64,000 nt of DNA from Panulirus ornatus (lineage: Eukaryota; Arthropoda; Malacostraca; Decapoda; Palinuridae): assembly GCF_036320965.1 (NCBI RefSeq), contig NC_092226.1, forward strand, positions 18,556,002-18,620,001. Reading direction: 5' to 3'. The notes under the pieces were generated by a model. The model did no database searches. It was not told the DNA's origin and was given only the letters and a program-made list of their open reading frames with translations. The position numbers and the translations under genes were made by a program. This document shows positions 21,991 through 36,100 of the stretch, piece by piece. Each line of letters begins with the position of its first letter. The first letter of the stretch is position 1.

Positions 21991-23191
21991 AAAAAGTCCT
22001 GAGATTGTGCCGTTGTATTATCCTCTTGCCGAGATGAGTGCTTACATATCTCCTATACAAAAAATGGGGGCAAAGAGATCTACTCTTTTTGCTGTTCTCA
22101 ACCATCTACTAATCATACATCCTGTACATTTTCACACTCATCATAAACAAACTTTTGACCCACTTTATCTTTTTTTTTATTCCAATTCTCTTTGCTATCA
22201 CAAAACAAGCTCATACCCACTTGCAATCAACCAATCACAATCTTGTAACTGTCTTCTCTTTTTCCCATCCCTCCTCCAATTCTCTCTGATAGCTGCCAAC
22301 TAAGGCACTTCTAGGAGCCTTCAAACAGTACATCAATTTTGGAATTTCTCTTTTGGCTTTCCTTGAGAAGACTATTACTTTATCACAAAATGCCTCTGTG
22401 TATGAGAAAAGCATAAGAGTTGTTACTCCTGCATGTAAAGAGGCACACATCCCTCACGACTGTTTTTCCTTCTCAGATATGGTGTGATCACTTATGTGAA
22501 ATCCCTTAAGAAAAGGACCTCAGCCTGATGCTGCTTGAAGATGAGAAGATAACAAGTGACAACCTTGTGGTAAGAATAAGGATAATCGAATAGTATTATA
22601 AAAGTTATAGAGTATACACAGCAATAGATGAAACAGATAAAAAAAAGTTATCTCTGATAAATATCTTGAGCCTGTTAAAATCAGCTTACAGACTGCAGAA
22701 CCATGAGGCATAAAACAGATGTGTTGATGTTAAAATCAGTACAAATTCCTCATCTAAAACAAAAATGTTTATATCAAATGTGAGAAAAATTCAATGGAGA
22801 TATTACTAGATGTTTAAGTCCCCAAAAGAAATGAGACATTAAGAAAAGCATCAGCTATGTGGAATTCAATGTAAATAAGATCTACAGAAAAGCTATGAGA
22901 GTTGACAAAAGAGAAGAATAAGGTCTATCACAAGAAATACAACCCTGGGAAAACAATAGAAATCAATTAAATTAATCATATACAAATACCACTTCCCTTA
23001 GGGGCTTCCCCAAGAACTTTATTGTCAAGAAAAACATAAAAATGAATGAAGGACAATTATCTGGTATACTGTCAAGAACAACATCTGAATGAATGAAAGA
23101 CAATTACCTAGTATTAATTTTTCTCTCTTGATCAACATTACAAGACTCAAAAATAGTTGGAAACATGGTAAAAGGTTTCCCAGTAACTTAC
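21991..23191. other. Intron 2 of mRpL1, distal part, nothing recognised
   Basis: May contain the 3' UTR of the Jockey copy at its left side. Two similar stretches (AAACATAAAAATGAATGAA and a partner about 70 bp later, 23030-23110) hint at a small duplication. No genes seen. Ends at the exon 2 donor. Confidence 0.45.
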
Positions 23192-23384
23192 TGCAATTCT
23201 AATCTTTGCTTCAGTGGAATAAACTCTCGCTTCACCTCCACCTTTTTTGTTGATTTCTTCTTGGCATCAGCCTTTGCTCGAGTTCCTTTCCTTGCAGCTT
23301 CCATTATAAATCCAGTGTGAAGGGATGAAGTCTTTTCCAATGACAATGGAAGCCATCGTTGGACAAGTATTTGAGCAAGAAAAC
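23192..23384 (-). CDS. mRpL1: mRpL1 exon 2: leader end and N-terminal basic region
   Basis: Internal exon of mitochondrial large-subunit ribosomal protein uL1m. The acceptor is CTTTTGCAG just above 23384 and the donor is GTAAGT just below 23192. The exon has 193 nt: two bases finishing a codon, 63 codons, and two bases (CA) starting the next. The peptide runs from FLAQILVQRWLPLSLEK through a lysine-rich stretch (ARKGTRAKADAKKKSTKK) to FIPLKQRLEL. A basic 'A-R-K-G-T-R' segment after a targeting peptide is typical of animal mitochondrial L1. The phase fits the exon at 17459 exactly, giving CA+A = Gln. The intron before it carries an RTE 3' fragment at 23478-23671, and the intron after it is 5.7 kb of retroelements. 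Confidence 0.85.
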
Positions 23385-23477
23385 CTGCAAAAGAAAGATA
23401 TTTTTTACTAAACTGTCTGTTTAAATGAAGTGTTGATAAATAGTAATTCATTACTATAGGAAAATATAAGCATTTAG

Positions 23478-23671
23478 AGTGAATTGGAACGATGTGGTAA
23501 ACCGGGGTCGATGTGCTGTCAATGGATTGAACCAGGGTATGTGAAACGTCTGGGGTAAAACATGGAAAGTTTTGTAGGGCCTGGATGTGGAAAGGGAGCT
23601 GTGGTTTCGGTGCATTACACATGACAGCTAGAGACTGAGTGTGAACGAATGTGGCTTTTGTTGTCTTTCTT
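23478..23671 (+). mobile_element. RTE 3' fragment (+)
   Basis: Begins GAGTGAATTGGAACGATGTG (the codons of the RTE C-terminal end 'VNWNDVV') and runs through the 3' UTR to GTGGCTTTTGTTGTCTTTC, without the tail. It lies in intron 1 of mRpL1 and is truncated at both ends. Confidence 0.85.
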
Positions 23672-24517
23672 TATGGAATAACATAGAAGAGACTGATAAT
23701 TCTGTCTGTAATTAAATTTCAATTTTTGTACATTGGTGATTGCACCCAGTTCTTTAATATCAATTCTATAATAATAAATAATTTTAACTTTGTATCTAGT
23801 TTGAAAATATTTCTGTGCTTTTTTACAGTTTATTCTTTAAGACAGGGCAATCACAACAATCACTAGCTGCCCAGCGAACAACCAACACCACCATAACAAT
23901 ATAAAAAAGGGTTTGCATATACTTATGAGTTATCCTGGGTAAAATATTTATGGGCGTTTACTTTTTATGTACTCTGCCAAAAACGGACTCAATCATTAAT
24001 CACTTTGTATCACAAGACCATGAGAAACGAGTATATATGTTTCATGCTATCCTCGGTAAAATATTTAGATATGAACAGCAGTATATACATGAATTCTTAT
24101 CCAATTAATTCAAACTATAACTCAACTGTCAATGTTTTCTGCAAACTTTACACCGGCACTGCAGAGTAAGAATCACTCAATCCTGAATTTTAATATGGAT
24201 GCGGAGCTAAACTTGACTTTCGCCCGGTTTAAAACACTTCCAATAATCATGTTCATTAAGTTCATTGAAATGCTTTTGACCCTAACCCCTATGCTGTTTC
24301 CGGGATGCTCCATAAACGGAAACTTTACCACTGTAACAGAAATGATAAACAAGAGGTGTCTTGAGTTTTCTCCTCCAGTTAGTAAATATCGAAAGGAAAA
24401 TAACGACGTTGTGTATTCTATTCGGGTAATGTTCTCTTACATGGCAGTTCTATACGTAGCACACAATCGTATTACCAGTTAAGAAACTATACCAGGCAAT
24501 CTAATGCAAAACTATTT
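23672..24517. other. Intron 1 of mRpL1, nothing recognised
   Basis: A 116-codon plus-strand frame at 24132-24482 has no recognisable motif and sits in what should be intron. No other feature seen. Confidence 0.5.
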
Positions 24518-24610
24518 AGTTATTTTACGAAAAGGGTAAACGCACCACAACGCTGCAGCAGAAATAGTTATTTTACGAAAAGAGTAAACGCACCACAACG
24601 CTGAGCAGAT
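24518..24610. repeat. 48-bp tandem duplication spanning the exon 1 donor
   Basis: Two near-identical units, 24518-24565 and 24566-24610, each with AGTTATTTTACGAAAAG, GTAAACGCACCACAACGCTG. On the minus strand each unit carries the GCGTTGTG/GTGCGT donor. Use of the copy further into the intron would read through a stop codon, so only the first yields protein. Confidence 0.85.
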
Positions 24611-24615
24611 ATCAT
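24594..24615 (-). CDS. mRpL1: mRpL1 proposed first coding exon (mitochondrial leader start)
   Basis: Proposed first coding exon of the mitochondrial ribosomal protein L1 gene. On the minus strand an ATG at 24615, with A at -3, opens seven codons (MISAQRC) plus one base, followed by a GTGCGT donor. The one leftover base joins the first two bases of the next exon (23384) to give a Gly codon, so the leader would read MISAQRCG then FLAQILVQRW. That is short, basic and hydrophobic, as expected of a matrix-targeting peptide. Reading past the donor meets a stop after 15 codons, so splicing is required. The exon is very short and rests on phase and splice logic only. The donor region is duplicated next door (24518-24565). 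No transcript evidence is available; another upstream exon remains possible. Confidence 0.45.
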
Positions 24616-24625
24616 GATGTTTACA

Positions 24626-24741
24626 AGAGGACGACCGTGTCCGAAAGCTTTGAGTGTGGCTTTGTTAGAAGCAGCTCCTGCCCAGAGGACGTCCGTGTCC
24701 GAAAGCTTTGAATATGGCTTTGTTAGGAGCAGCTCCTGCCT
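24626..24741. repeat. 58-bp tandem duplication in presumed mRpL1 5' leader/promoter
   Basis: Units 24626-24683 and 24684-24741 share AGAGGACG, CCGTGTCCGAAAGCTTTG, TGGCTTTGTTAG and AGCAGCTCCTGCC with few differences. They lie directly upstream of the proposed start codon of mRpL1 (minus strand), so they are probably in the 5' UTR or core promoter. Confidence 0.85.
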
Positions 24742-26619
<1,878 letters not shown>

Positions 26620-27860
26620 ATAAAGGAAAGCTATTTATCTGAGAAAAAAAACCAAAGTTCGGGGTACTTTTGGGCTCAAAAAATTTTTTGTTTCAAAATT
26701 GAACGATAAGATATTGAAACACTTCTCTACTGAAAATATTCATGGAAAATATATCATCATGCTCTTAGTTACCAATACATACCCAGTATATACGATGGAG
26801 AGGAGCAGAAAACATTTTAAGATTGACTTCATTTAAGAGCTTAAATGAGTGTCATAAATACGTCAAAACCATATCTTAATACTAGCTTTGTATTCAGCAT
26901 GGAAAATAAGTCTCATAATGAGCTTTTAAAGGAAATCTATTTTTCTGAGAAAAATACCAAAAATTGTAGGTAATAGTTAAGGGTATTTTTTTTACCCAAA
27001 ATATTTTGTTTCAAAAATTGAAAGATAAAATTTTCAAACACTTCTATACCTAAAATAATCATGGAAAAAATATCAAAATGTCCGTAGTAATTCATACAAA
27101 CCCAGTAAATACGATGGAAAGGAGTAAAAAATATTTTGAAATCGACTTATTTAAGACCTTAATTGAATATCATAAAGACGACTACACGGTATTATAACAC
27201 CAGATTTCTATTCAGCATGGAAAGTTTTTCTTATAATGACTTTATGAAGGAAATCTATTTCCTTTTTGTTTCAAAGTTAAAAGATGAAATATTCAAAAAC
27301 TTCTATACTTCATGTAACCATGGAAAACATATAATGCTCTCAGTATCCTATATACATACATTAAATACGGCACAAAGGAGTAAAAATAATTTTGAAATTG
27401 ACTTCATTTAACAGCTATATTCAACGTCATAAAGACGAATGAACGATATTTTAACACCAGATTTGTATTCAGCATGAAAAATTCTTATCATAAGTTTTGA
27501 AAGGAAATCTATTTTTCTGACAAAAATGCTGAAAACTGAAGGTAACTTCTCGATATTTTTTAGCTGATTTTTTTTTTCTTTCAAAATTGAAAGATGAAAT
27601 ATTCAACTATTTTTATTCTTGATATAATCATGGAAATATACAATAATATTCTGTGACCGATACATAAAGAGTTAATACGATTCAAAGAAAAAGTATTTTG
27701 AAAATATTTTCACTTAACAGCTTAATTGAGTATCATTAAGAAGACTAAAATTGATTTTAACATAAGATTTGTATTCAGCTTGAAAAATACTTCTCATAAT
27801 GAGTATATAAAGGAAATCTATATATTTGATAAAAATCCCAAAAATTGAACGTTATAGCCT
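26620..27860. repeat. Diverged satellite units at array edge (about 310 bp, four copies)
   Basis: The landmark AAGGAAATCTATTT recurs near 26622 (as AAGGAAAGCTATTT), 26930, 27247, 27502 and 27811, giving spacings of about 308, 317, 255 and 309. Other shared blocks are TTGTATTCAGCATGGAAA, AAAATTGAAAGATGAAATATT and ATCATGGAAA. The units are much more diverged from each other than the inner monomers and differ in sequence from the main array. Blocks such as TCAGCAT may be shared with it. Confidence 0.85.
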
Positions 27861-30149
27861 AGAGTTTTTGTTGATTTTATTGAAAAAATGGATTTACCTG
27901 AAATTTTCAGCATAAACACTTTTATTTGTGCTCAATACGAGTCTGTGGTCAAAATCTAAAAATTCGTATAATCAGTTGAGTAACAAGCATCGAAATTTTA
28001 TCATAATTAGTCCAAGTGCTAATTAAACGGTTAATATAATGAAATACAGTCTTTTGACTCCAAATACTTAAATACCATATAAATTAACATCTATACACTG
28101 GATATAGCCTAGGATTTTCTTGATTTTTTTGAAAAAATAGATCTTCTTGATATTTTCAGCATATATACGTTTATGTATGCTGAGTACGAATCTGTGGTCA
28201 AAATCTAAAAATACGTACATTTAGTTAGTAATTAGAATTCAAATCTTATCATAATTAGGCCAGGTGCTAATCAAACGGTTAATATTATGAATTGCAGTCT
28301 TTTGACTCTAAATACTTAAATACAATATAAAATAACATCTATACACAGATTTTCAATAAAATCTGAGGAAGTTGAAAATCTGAGCAAAAAGAAAAAAAAA
28401 AAAAAAGAAAAATGCCAGGCTATATATAGCCTTGGATATTTCTAGATTTTTTGAAAAATAGATTTTCTTGAAATTTTCAGCATAGATAGTTTTATGTATG
28501 CTGAATACGAATCTGTGGTCAAAATAAAAAAATTCCTATAATTAGTCGAGTAATTAGCATTTAAATTTTGTCATGATTAGTCCAGGTGCTAATTAAACGG
28601 TTAATATTATGAATTACAGTCTTTCGACTCCAAATACTTAAATACCATAAAAAATCTATACACAGATTTTACTCAAAACCTGAGAAAAATGAAAATCTGA
28701 CCAAAAAAGAATAACCTGGGATTTTTCTTTATTTTTTTTTTTTGAATGGATTTATTGAAATTTTCAGCATAGACAATTTTATGTATACTGAATACTAATC
28801 TGTGGTCAAAATCTTAAAATTCGTATAATCAGTCGAGTGATAAGCATCTAGATTTTATCATAATTAGTCCAGGTGGCAATCAAACGGTTAATATAATGAA
28901 GTACAGTCTTTTGACTCCAAATACGTAAATACCACATAAAATAACATCTATACACCGATTTTCATTAAAAACTGAGGAAGTTGAAAATCTAAGGAAAAAA
29001 TGCAAGGATTTTTATTGATTTTTTGAAAAAATAGATTTTCTAGAAATTTTCATCATCGATACTTTTATGTATGCTGAATATTAATCTCTGGTCAAAATCT
29101 AAAAATTCGTATAATTAGTCGAGTAATTAGCATTTACATTTTATCATTAGTCCAGGTGCTAATTAAACGGTTAATATTATGAAATACAGTCTTTTGACTC
29201 CAAATACTTAAATACCATAAAAAATCTATACACAGATTTTCATTAAAATCTGAGGAAGGTGAAAATCTGAGCAAAAAAAAAAAAAAAATGCAAGGCATGA
29301 GATTTTTCTTGATTTTATTGAGAAGATGGATTTTCTTGAAATTTTCAGCATAGACATTTTTTTTGTATGTTGAATACGAATCTGTGGTCAAAATCTAAAA
29401 ATTCGTATAATTTCTCGAGTAATTAACATCTAAATTTTATTATAATTAGTCCAGGTGGTAATTAAACGGTAAATATAATGAATTACAGTCTTTTGACTCC
29501 AAATACTTAAATACCATATAAAATAACATCTATACACTGATTTTTATTAAAATCTGAGGAAGTTGAAAATCTGAGCAAAAAAAAATGCAAGGCTATAGCT
29601 GGATTTCTCTTGATTTTTTTTAAAAAGTGGATTTCCTTGAAATTTTAAGCGTTCATACTTTTATGTATGCTGAATACGAATCTCTGGTCAAAATCTAAAA
29701 ATTCGTAAAATTAGTCGAGTAATTAACATCTAGATTTTATCATAATTAGTCCAGGTGCTAATTAAATGGTCAATATAATGAATTACATAAATGGTCAATA
29801 TAATGAATTACAGTCTTTTGACACCAAATACTTAAACACCATATAAAATTACATCTGTACACTGAGTTTTATTAAAATCTGAGGAAGTTGAAAATTTAAG
29901 CAAAAAAAAATGCAAGGCTATATATATAGGCTAGAATTTATCTTGATTTTTTTTGAGAGAATAGATTTTCTTGAAATTTTCGGCATAGATACTTTTATTT
30001 ATGCTGAGTGCGAATCTCTGGTCAAAATCTAAAAATTAGTGTAATTACTCGAGAAATTAGCATTTACATTTTATCATAATTAGTCCAGGTGCTAATTACA
30101 CGGTTAATATTATGAATTACAGTCTTTTGACTCCAAATACTTAAATACC

Positions 30150-33100
30150 ATATAAAATAACATCTATACACTGATTTTTATTAAAATCTGAAAAAGTTAA
30201 AAATCTGAGCAAAAAAAAAAAAAATGCAAGGCTATAGCCTTGGATTTTTCTTGATTTTTTTTTTTGAAGAAATTCATTTTCTTGAATTTTTTCAGCATAA
30301 ACACTTTTATATATGTTGAATACTAATGTCTGGGGGAAATCTAAAAATTAGTATAACTACTCGAGTAATTAGCATTTACATTTCATCATAATTAGTCCAG
30401 GTGCTAATTAAACGGTTAATATTATGAATTACAGTCTTCTGACTCCAAATACTTAAATACTATATAAAATAACATCTATAGACTGATTTTTATTAAAATC
30501 TGAGGAAATTGAAAATCTGAGCAAAAAGAAAAAAAAATGCAAGGCTATTATTATAATAATAGCCTTGTATTTTTCTTGATTTTTTTGAAATAATAGATTT
30601 TCTTGAAATTATCAGCATACATATATTTATGTATGCTGAATACGAATCTGGGTTCATAATCTAAAAATACGTATAATTAGTCGAGTAATTAGAATTTGAA
30701 TTTTATCAAAATGAGTCCAGGTGGTAATTAAACGGTTAATATAATGAATTACAGTCTTTTGACTCCATATACTTAAATACTCTATAAAAAAAATCTATAC
30801 ACTGATTTGTATTAAAATCTGAGGAAGTTAAAAATCTGAGCAAAAAAAATTGCAAGTCTATATTATAGCCTTGGATTTTTCTTGATTTTTTTCAAAAAAT
30901 AGATTTTCTTGAAATTTTCAGCATAGATAATTTTATGTATACTGTGAGTGCGAATCTCTGGTCAAAATCTAAAAATTAGTATAATTACTCGAGTAATTAC
31001 CATTTACATTTTATCATAATTAGTCCAGGTGCTAATTAAACGGTTAATATTATGAATTACAATCTTTTGACTCCACTTGAAAAAATAGATCTTCTTGATA
31101 TTTTCAGCATAAATACTTTTATGTATGCTGAGTGCGAATCTTTGGTCAAAATCTAGAAATTAGTATAATTAATCGAGTGACTTATATTTTATATTTTATC
31201 ATAATTTATATTTTGCAGGTGGTAATAAAACGGTTAATATAATGAATTACAGTCTTTTGACTCGAAATACTTAAATACTATATAAAATAACATCTATACA
31301 CTGATTTTTATTAGAATCTGAGGAAGTTGAAAATCTGAGCAAAAAAATAAAAAAAAAAAAAAATGCCAGGCTATAGCCTTGGATTTTTCTTGATTTTTTG
31401 AAAAATAGATTTTCTTGAAATTTTCAGCATAAATAATTTTCTTTAGGCTGAGTGCGAATCTCTGGTCAAAATCTAAAAACTAGTATAATTGCTCGAGTAA
31501 TTAGCATTTACATTTTATCACAATTAGTCCAGGTACTAACTAAATCGTTAATAATATGAATTACAGTCTTTTGACTCCAAATACTTAAATACCATATAAA
31601 ATTACATCTATACACTGATTTTTATTAAAATCTGAGGAAGTTGAAAATCTGAGCACAAAAAATGCCAGGCTATAGCCTTGGATTTTTCTTGATTTTTTTG
31701 AAAAAATAAATTTTCTTAAAATTTTCAGCATAGATACTTTTATGAATGCTGAAAACGAATCTGTGGTCAAAATCAAAAAAATCCTATAATCAGTCGAGTA
31801 ATTAGCATTTACATTTTATCATAATTAGTGTAGGATCTAATTAAACGGTCAGTATCATGAATTACAGACTTTTGACTCCAAATACTTAAATACCATATAA
31901 AATTACATCTATACACTGATTTTTATCAGAATCTGAGGAAGTTGAAAATATGAGCAAAAAAAATGCCAGGCTATAGCCTTGGATTTTTTTTTCATTTTTT
32001 GAAAGATAAATTTTCTTGAAATTGTCAGCATAGATAATTTTATGTATGACGAATACGAATCTGTGGTCAAAATAAAAAAAATCCTATAATCAGTCGAGTA
32101 ATTAGCATTTACATTTTATCATAATTAGTCCAGTCAGTATTATGAATTACAGACTTTTGACTCCAAATACTTAAATACCATATAAAATCATATCTATACT
32201 CAAATTTTTATTAAAATCTGAGCAAAAAAAAAAAATGCAAGGCTAGAGCCTTGGATTTTTCTTGATTTTTTTGAAAAATAGATTTTCTTGAAATTTTCAG
32301 CATAAATACTTTTATGTATGCTGAGTGCGAATCTTAGGTCAAAATCTAAAAATTAGTATAATTACTCTAGTAATTAGCATTCATATTTTATCATAAGTGC
32401 ATGTGGTAATTAAACGGTTAATATAATGAATTACAGTCTTTTAACTCCAAATACTTAAATAACATATAAAATTACATCTATACACTGATTTTTTTGAATC
32501 TGAGGAAGTTGAAAACCTGAGCAAAAAAAAAAAAAAAAAATGCCAGGCTAGAGCCTGGGATTTTTCTTGATTTTTTTGAAAATAAATTCTTAAAATTTTA
32601 AGCATAGATACTTTTATGTATGATGAAAACGAATCTGTGGTCAAAACAAAAATATCCTATAATCAGTCGAGTAATTAACATATACATTTTATCATAATTA
32701 GTCTAGGATCTAATTAAACGGTCAGTATTATGAATTACAGACTTTTGACTCCAAATACTTAAATACCATATAAAATTACATCTATACACAGATTTTTATT
32801 AGAATCTGAGGAAGTTGAAATTTGAGCAAAAAAAAAAAATGCAAGGCTATATATAGCCTTGGATCTTTCTTGATTTTTTGAAAAAATAGATTTTCTTGAA
32901 ATTTTCCGCATACTTTTATGTATGCTGAAGACTAATGTCTGATCAAAATCTAAAAATTAATATAACTACTCGAGTAATTAGCATTTACATTTTATCATAA
33001 TTAGTCCAGGTGCTACTTAAACGGTTAATATTATGAATTACAGTCTTTTGACTCCAAATACTTAAATACCATATAAAATTACATCTATACACTGACTTTT

Positions 33101-36100
33101 ATTAGAATCTGAGGAAGTTGAAAATATTAAAAAAAAAAAAAAAATGCAAGGCTATAGCCTTGGATTTTTCTTGATTTTTTTGAAAAATAAATTTTCTTGT
33201 AATTTTCAGCATAGATAATTTTATGTATGTCGAATACGAATCTGTGGTCAAAATAAAAAAAATCATATAATCAGTCGAGGAATTAGCATTTACATTTTAT
33301 CATAATTAGTCCAGGATCTAATTAAACGTTCAGTATTATGAATTACAGACTTTTCACTCCAAATACTTAAATACCAAATAAAATTACATCTATACACTGA
33401 TTTTTATTAAAACCTGAGGAAGTTGAAAATCTGAGCAAAAAAAATGCAAGGCTAGAGCCCTGGCTTTTTCTTCTCTTGAAAAATAGATTTTTTTGAAATT
33501 TTCAGCATAAATACTTTTATGTATGCTGAGTGCGAAACTTTGGTCAAAATCTAAAAATTAGTATAATTAATCGAGTAATTAGCATTCATATTTTATAATT
33601 AGTGCAGGTGGTAATTAAACGGGTAATATAATGAATTACAGTCTTTTGACTCGAAATACTTAAATACTATATAAAATAACATCTATACACTGATCTTTAT
33701 TAGAATCTGAGGAAGTTGAAAATCTGAGCAAAAAAAATACATTTTTCTTGATTTTTTGAAAAATAGATTTTCTTGAAATTTATAGCATAAATAATTTTCT
33801 GTAGGCTGAGTGTGAATCTCTGGTCAAAATCTAATTATTAGTATAATTACTCGAGTAATTAGCATTTACATTTTATCATAATTAGTCCAGGTGCTAATTA
33901 AACGCTTAATAATATGAATTACAGTCTTTAACTCCAAATACTTAAATACCATATAGAATTACATCTATACACTGATTTTTTATTAAAATCTGAGGAAGTT
34001 GAAAATCTGAGCTAAAAAATAATGCAAAGCCATAGCCTTGGATTTTTCTTGATGTTTTTGAAAAATGAATTTTCTTAAAATTTTAAGCATAGATACTTTT
34101 ATGAATGCTGAAAACGAATCTGTGGTCAAAATAAAAAAAAATCCTATAATCAGTCGAGTAATTAGTATTTACATTTTATCATAATTAGTCTAGGATCTAA
34201 TTAAACGGTCAGTATTATGAATTACAGACTTTTGACTCCAAATACTTAAATACCATATAAAATTATATCTATACACTAATTTTGATTAGAATCTGAGGAA
34301 GTTGAAAATCTGAGCAAAAAAAATGCAAGGCTATAGCCTGGGATTTTTCTTTATTTTTTGAAAAAAATAGATTTTCTTGAAATTATCAGCATAAATAATC
34401 TTATGTATGCTTAGTGCGAATCTCTGGTCAAAATCCAAACATTAGTATAATAACTCGATTCATTAGCATTTACATTTTAGCATAATTAGTCCAGGAGCTA
34501 ATTAAACGGTTAATATTATAAATTACAGACTTTTGATTCCAAATACTTAAATACCAAATAAAATAACGTTAATACACTGATTTCTATTAGAATCTGAGGA
34601 AGTTGAAAATCTTGATTTTTTTGAAAAAATAAATTTTCTTGAAATTTTCAGCATAGATAATTTTATGTATGCCGAATACGAATCTGTGGTCAAAATATAA
34701 AAAATCCTATAATCAGTCGAGCAATTAGCATTTACATTTTATCATAATCAGTCCAGGATCTAATTAAAGGGTCAGCATTATGAATTACAGACTTTTGACT
34801 CCAAATACTTAAATACCATATAAAATCATATCTATACTCTGATTTTTATTAAAATATGAGCAAAAAAAAAAAAAAAAATGCAAGGCTAGAGCCTTGGTTA
34901 TTTTTTGATTTTCTTGAAAAATAAATTTTCTTTAAATTTTCAACATAAATACTTTTATGTATGCTGAGTGCGAATCTTTGGTCAAAATCTAGAAATTAGT
35001 ATAATTACTCGAGTAATTAGCATTTATATTTTATCATAATAAGGGCATGTGGTAATTAAACGGTTAATATAATGAATTACAGTCTTTTGACTCCAAATAC
35101 TTAAATACTATATAAAATAACATCAATACACTGATTTTTATTAGAATCTGAGGAAGTTGAAAATCTGAGCAAAAAACAAAAAAAAAATGCCAGGACTTGG
35201 ATTTTTCTTGATTTTTTGAAAAAATAGATTTTCTTGAAATTTTCAGCATAAATAATTTTGTGTAGGCTGAGTGCGAATCTGGTCAAAATCTAAAAATTAG
35301 TATGATTTCTCGAGTAATTAGCATTTACATTTTATCATAATTAGTCCAGGTGCTAATTAAACGGTTAATAATATGAATTACAGTCTTTTGACTCCAAATA
35401 CTTAAATACCATATAAAATTACATCTATACACTGATTTTTATTAAAATCTGAGGAAGTTGAAAGTTTGAGCAAAAAAAATGCTAGGCTATAGCCTGGATT
35501 TCTCTTGATTTTTTTGAGAAAATAAATTATCTTAAAATTTTCAGCATAGATACTTTTATGTATGCTGATAACGAATCTGTGGTCAAAATAAAAAAAATCC
35601 TATAATCAGTCGAGTAATTAGCATTACCATTTTATCATAATTAGTCTAGGATCTAATTAAACGGTCAGTATTATGAATTACAGACTTTTGACTCCAAATA
35701 CTTAAATACCATATAAAATTACATCTATACACTGATTTTTCTTAAAATCTGAGGAAGCTGAAATCTGAGCAAAAAAAATGCAAGGCTATAGTATATAGCC
35801 TTGGATTTATCTTGATTTTTTGAAAAAATAGATTTTCTTGAAATTTTCCGCATAGATACTTTTCTGTATGCTGAATACTAATGTCTGATCAAAATCTAAA
35901 AATTAATATAACTACTCGAGTAATTAGCATTTACATTTTATCATAAATAGTCCAGGTGCTAATTAAACGGTTAATATTATGAATTACAGTCTTTTGACTC
36001 CAAATACTTAAATACCATATAAAATTACATCTATACACTGATTTTTATTAGAATCTGAGGAAGTTGAAAATCTGAGCAAAAAATAAATTTTCTTGTAATT

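Noticed and set aside
21635..22303. 222-codon plus-strand frame as a gene
   Set aside because: Its first part is the C-terminus of the Jockey-like RT (KTRMSHSDKCFFPYTLKLWN). The remainder is a chance extension into non-coding sequence.
24132..24482. 116-codon plus-strand frame
   Set aside because: No recognisable motif, lies in the proposed intron 1 of a minus-strand gene, and no splice or codon evidence supports it.
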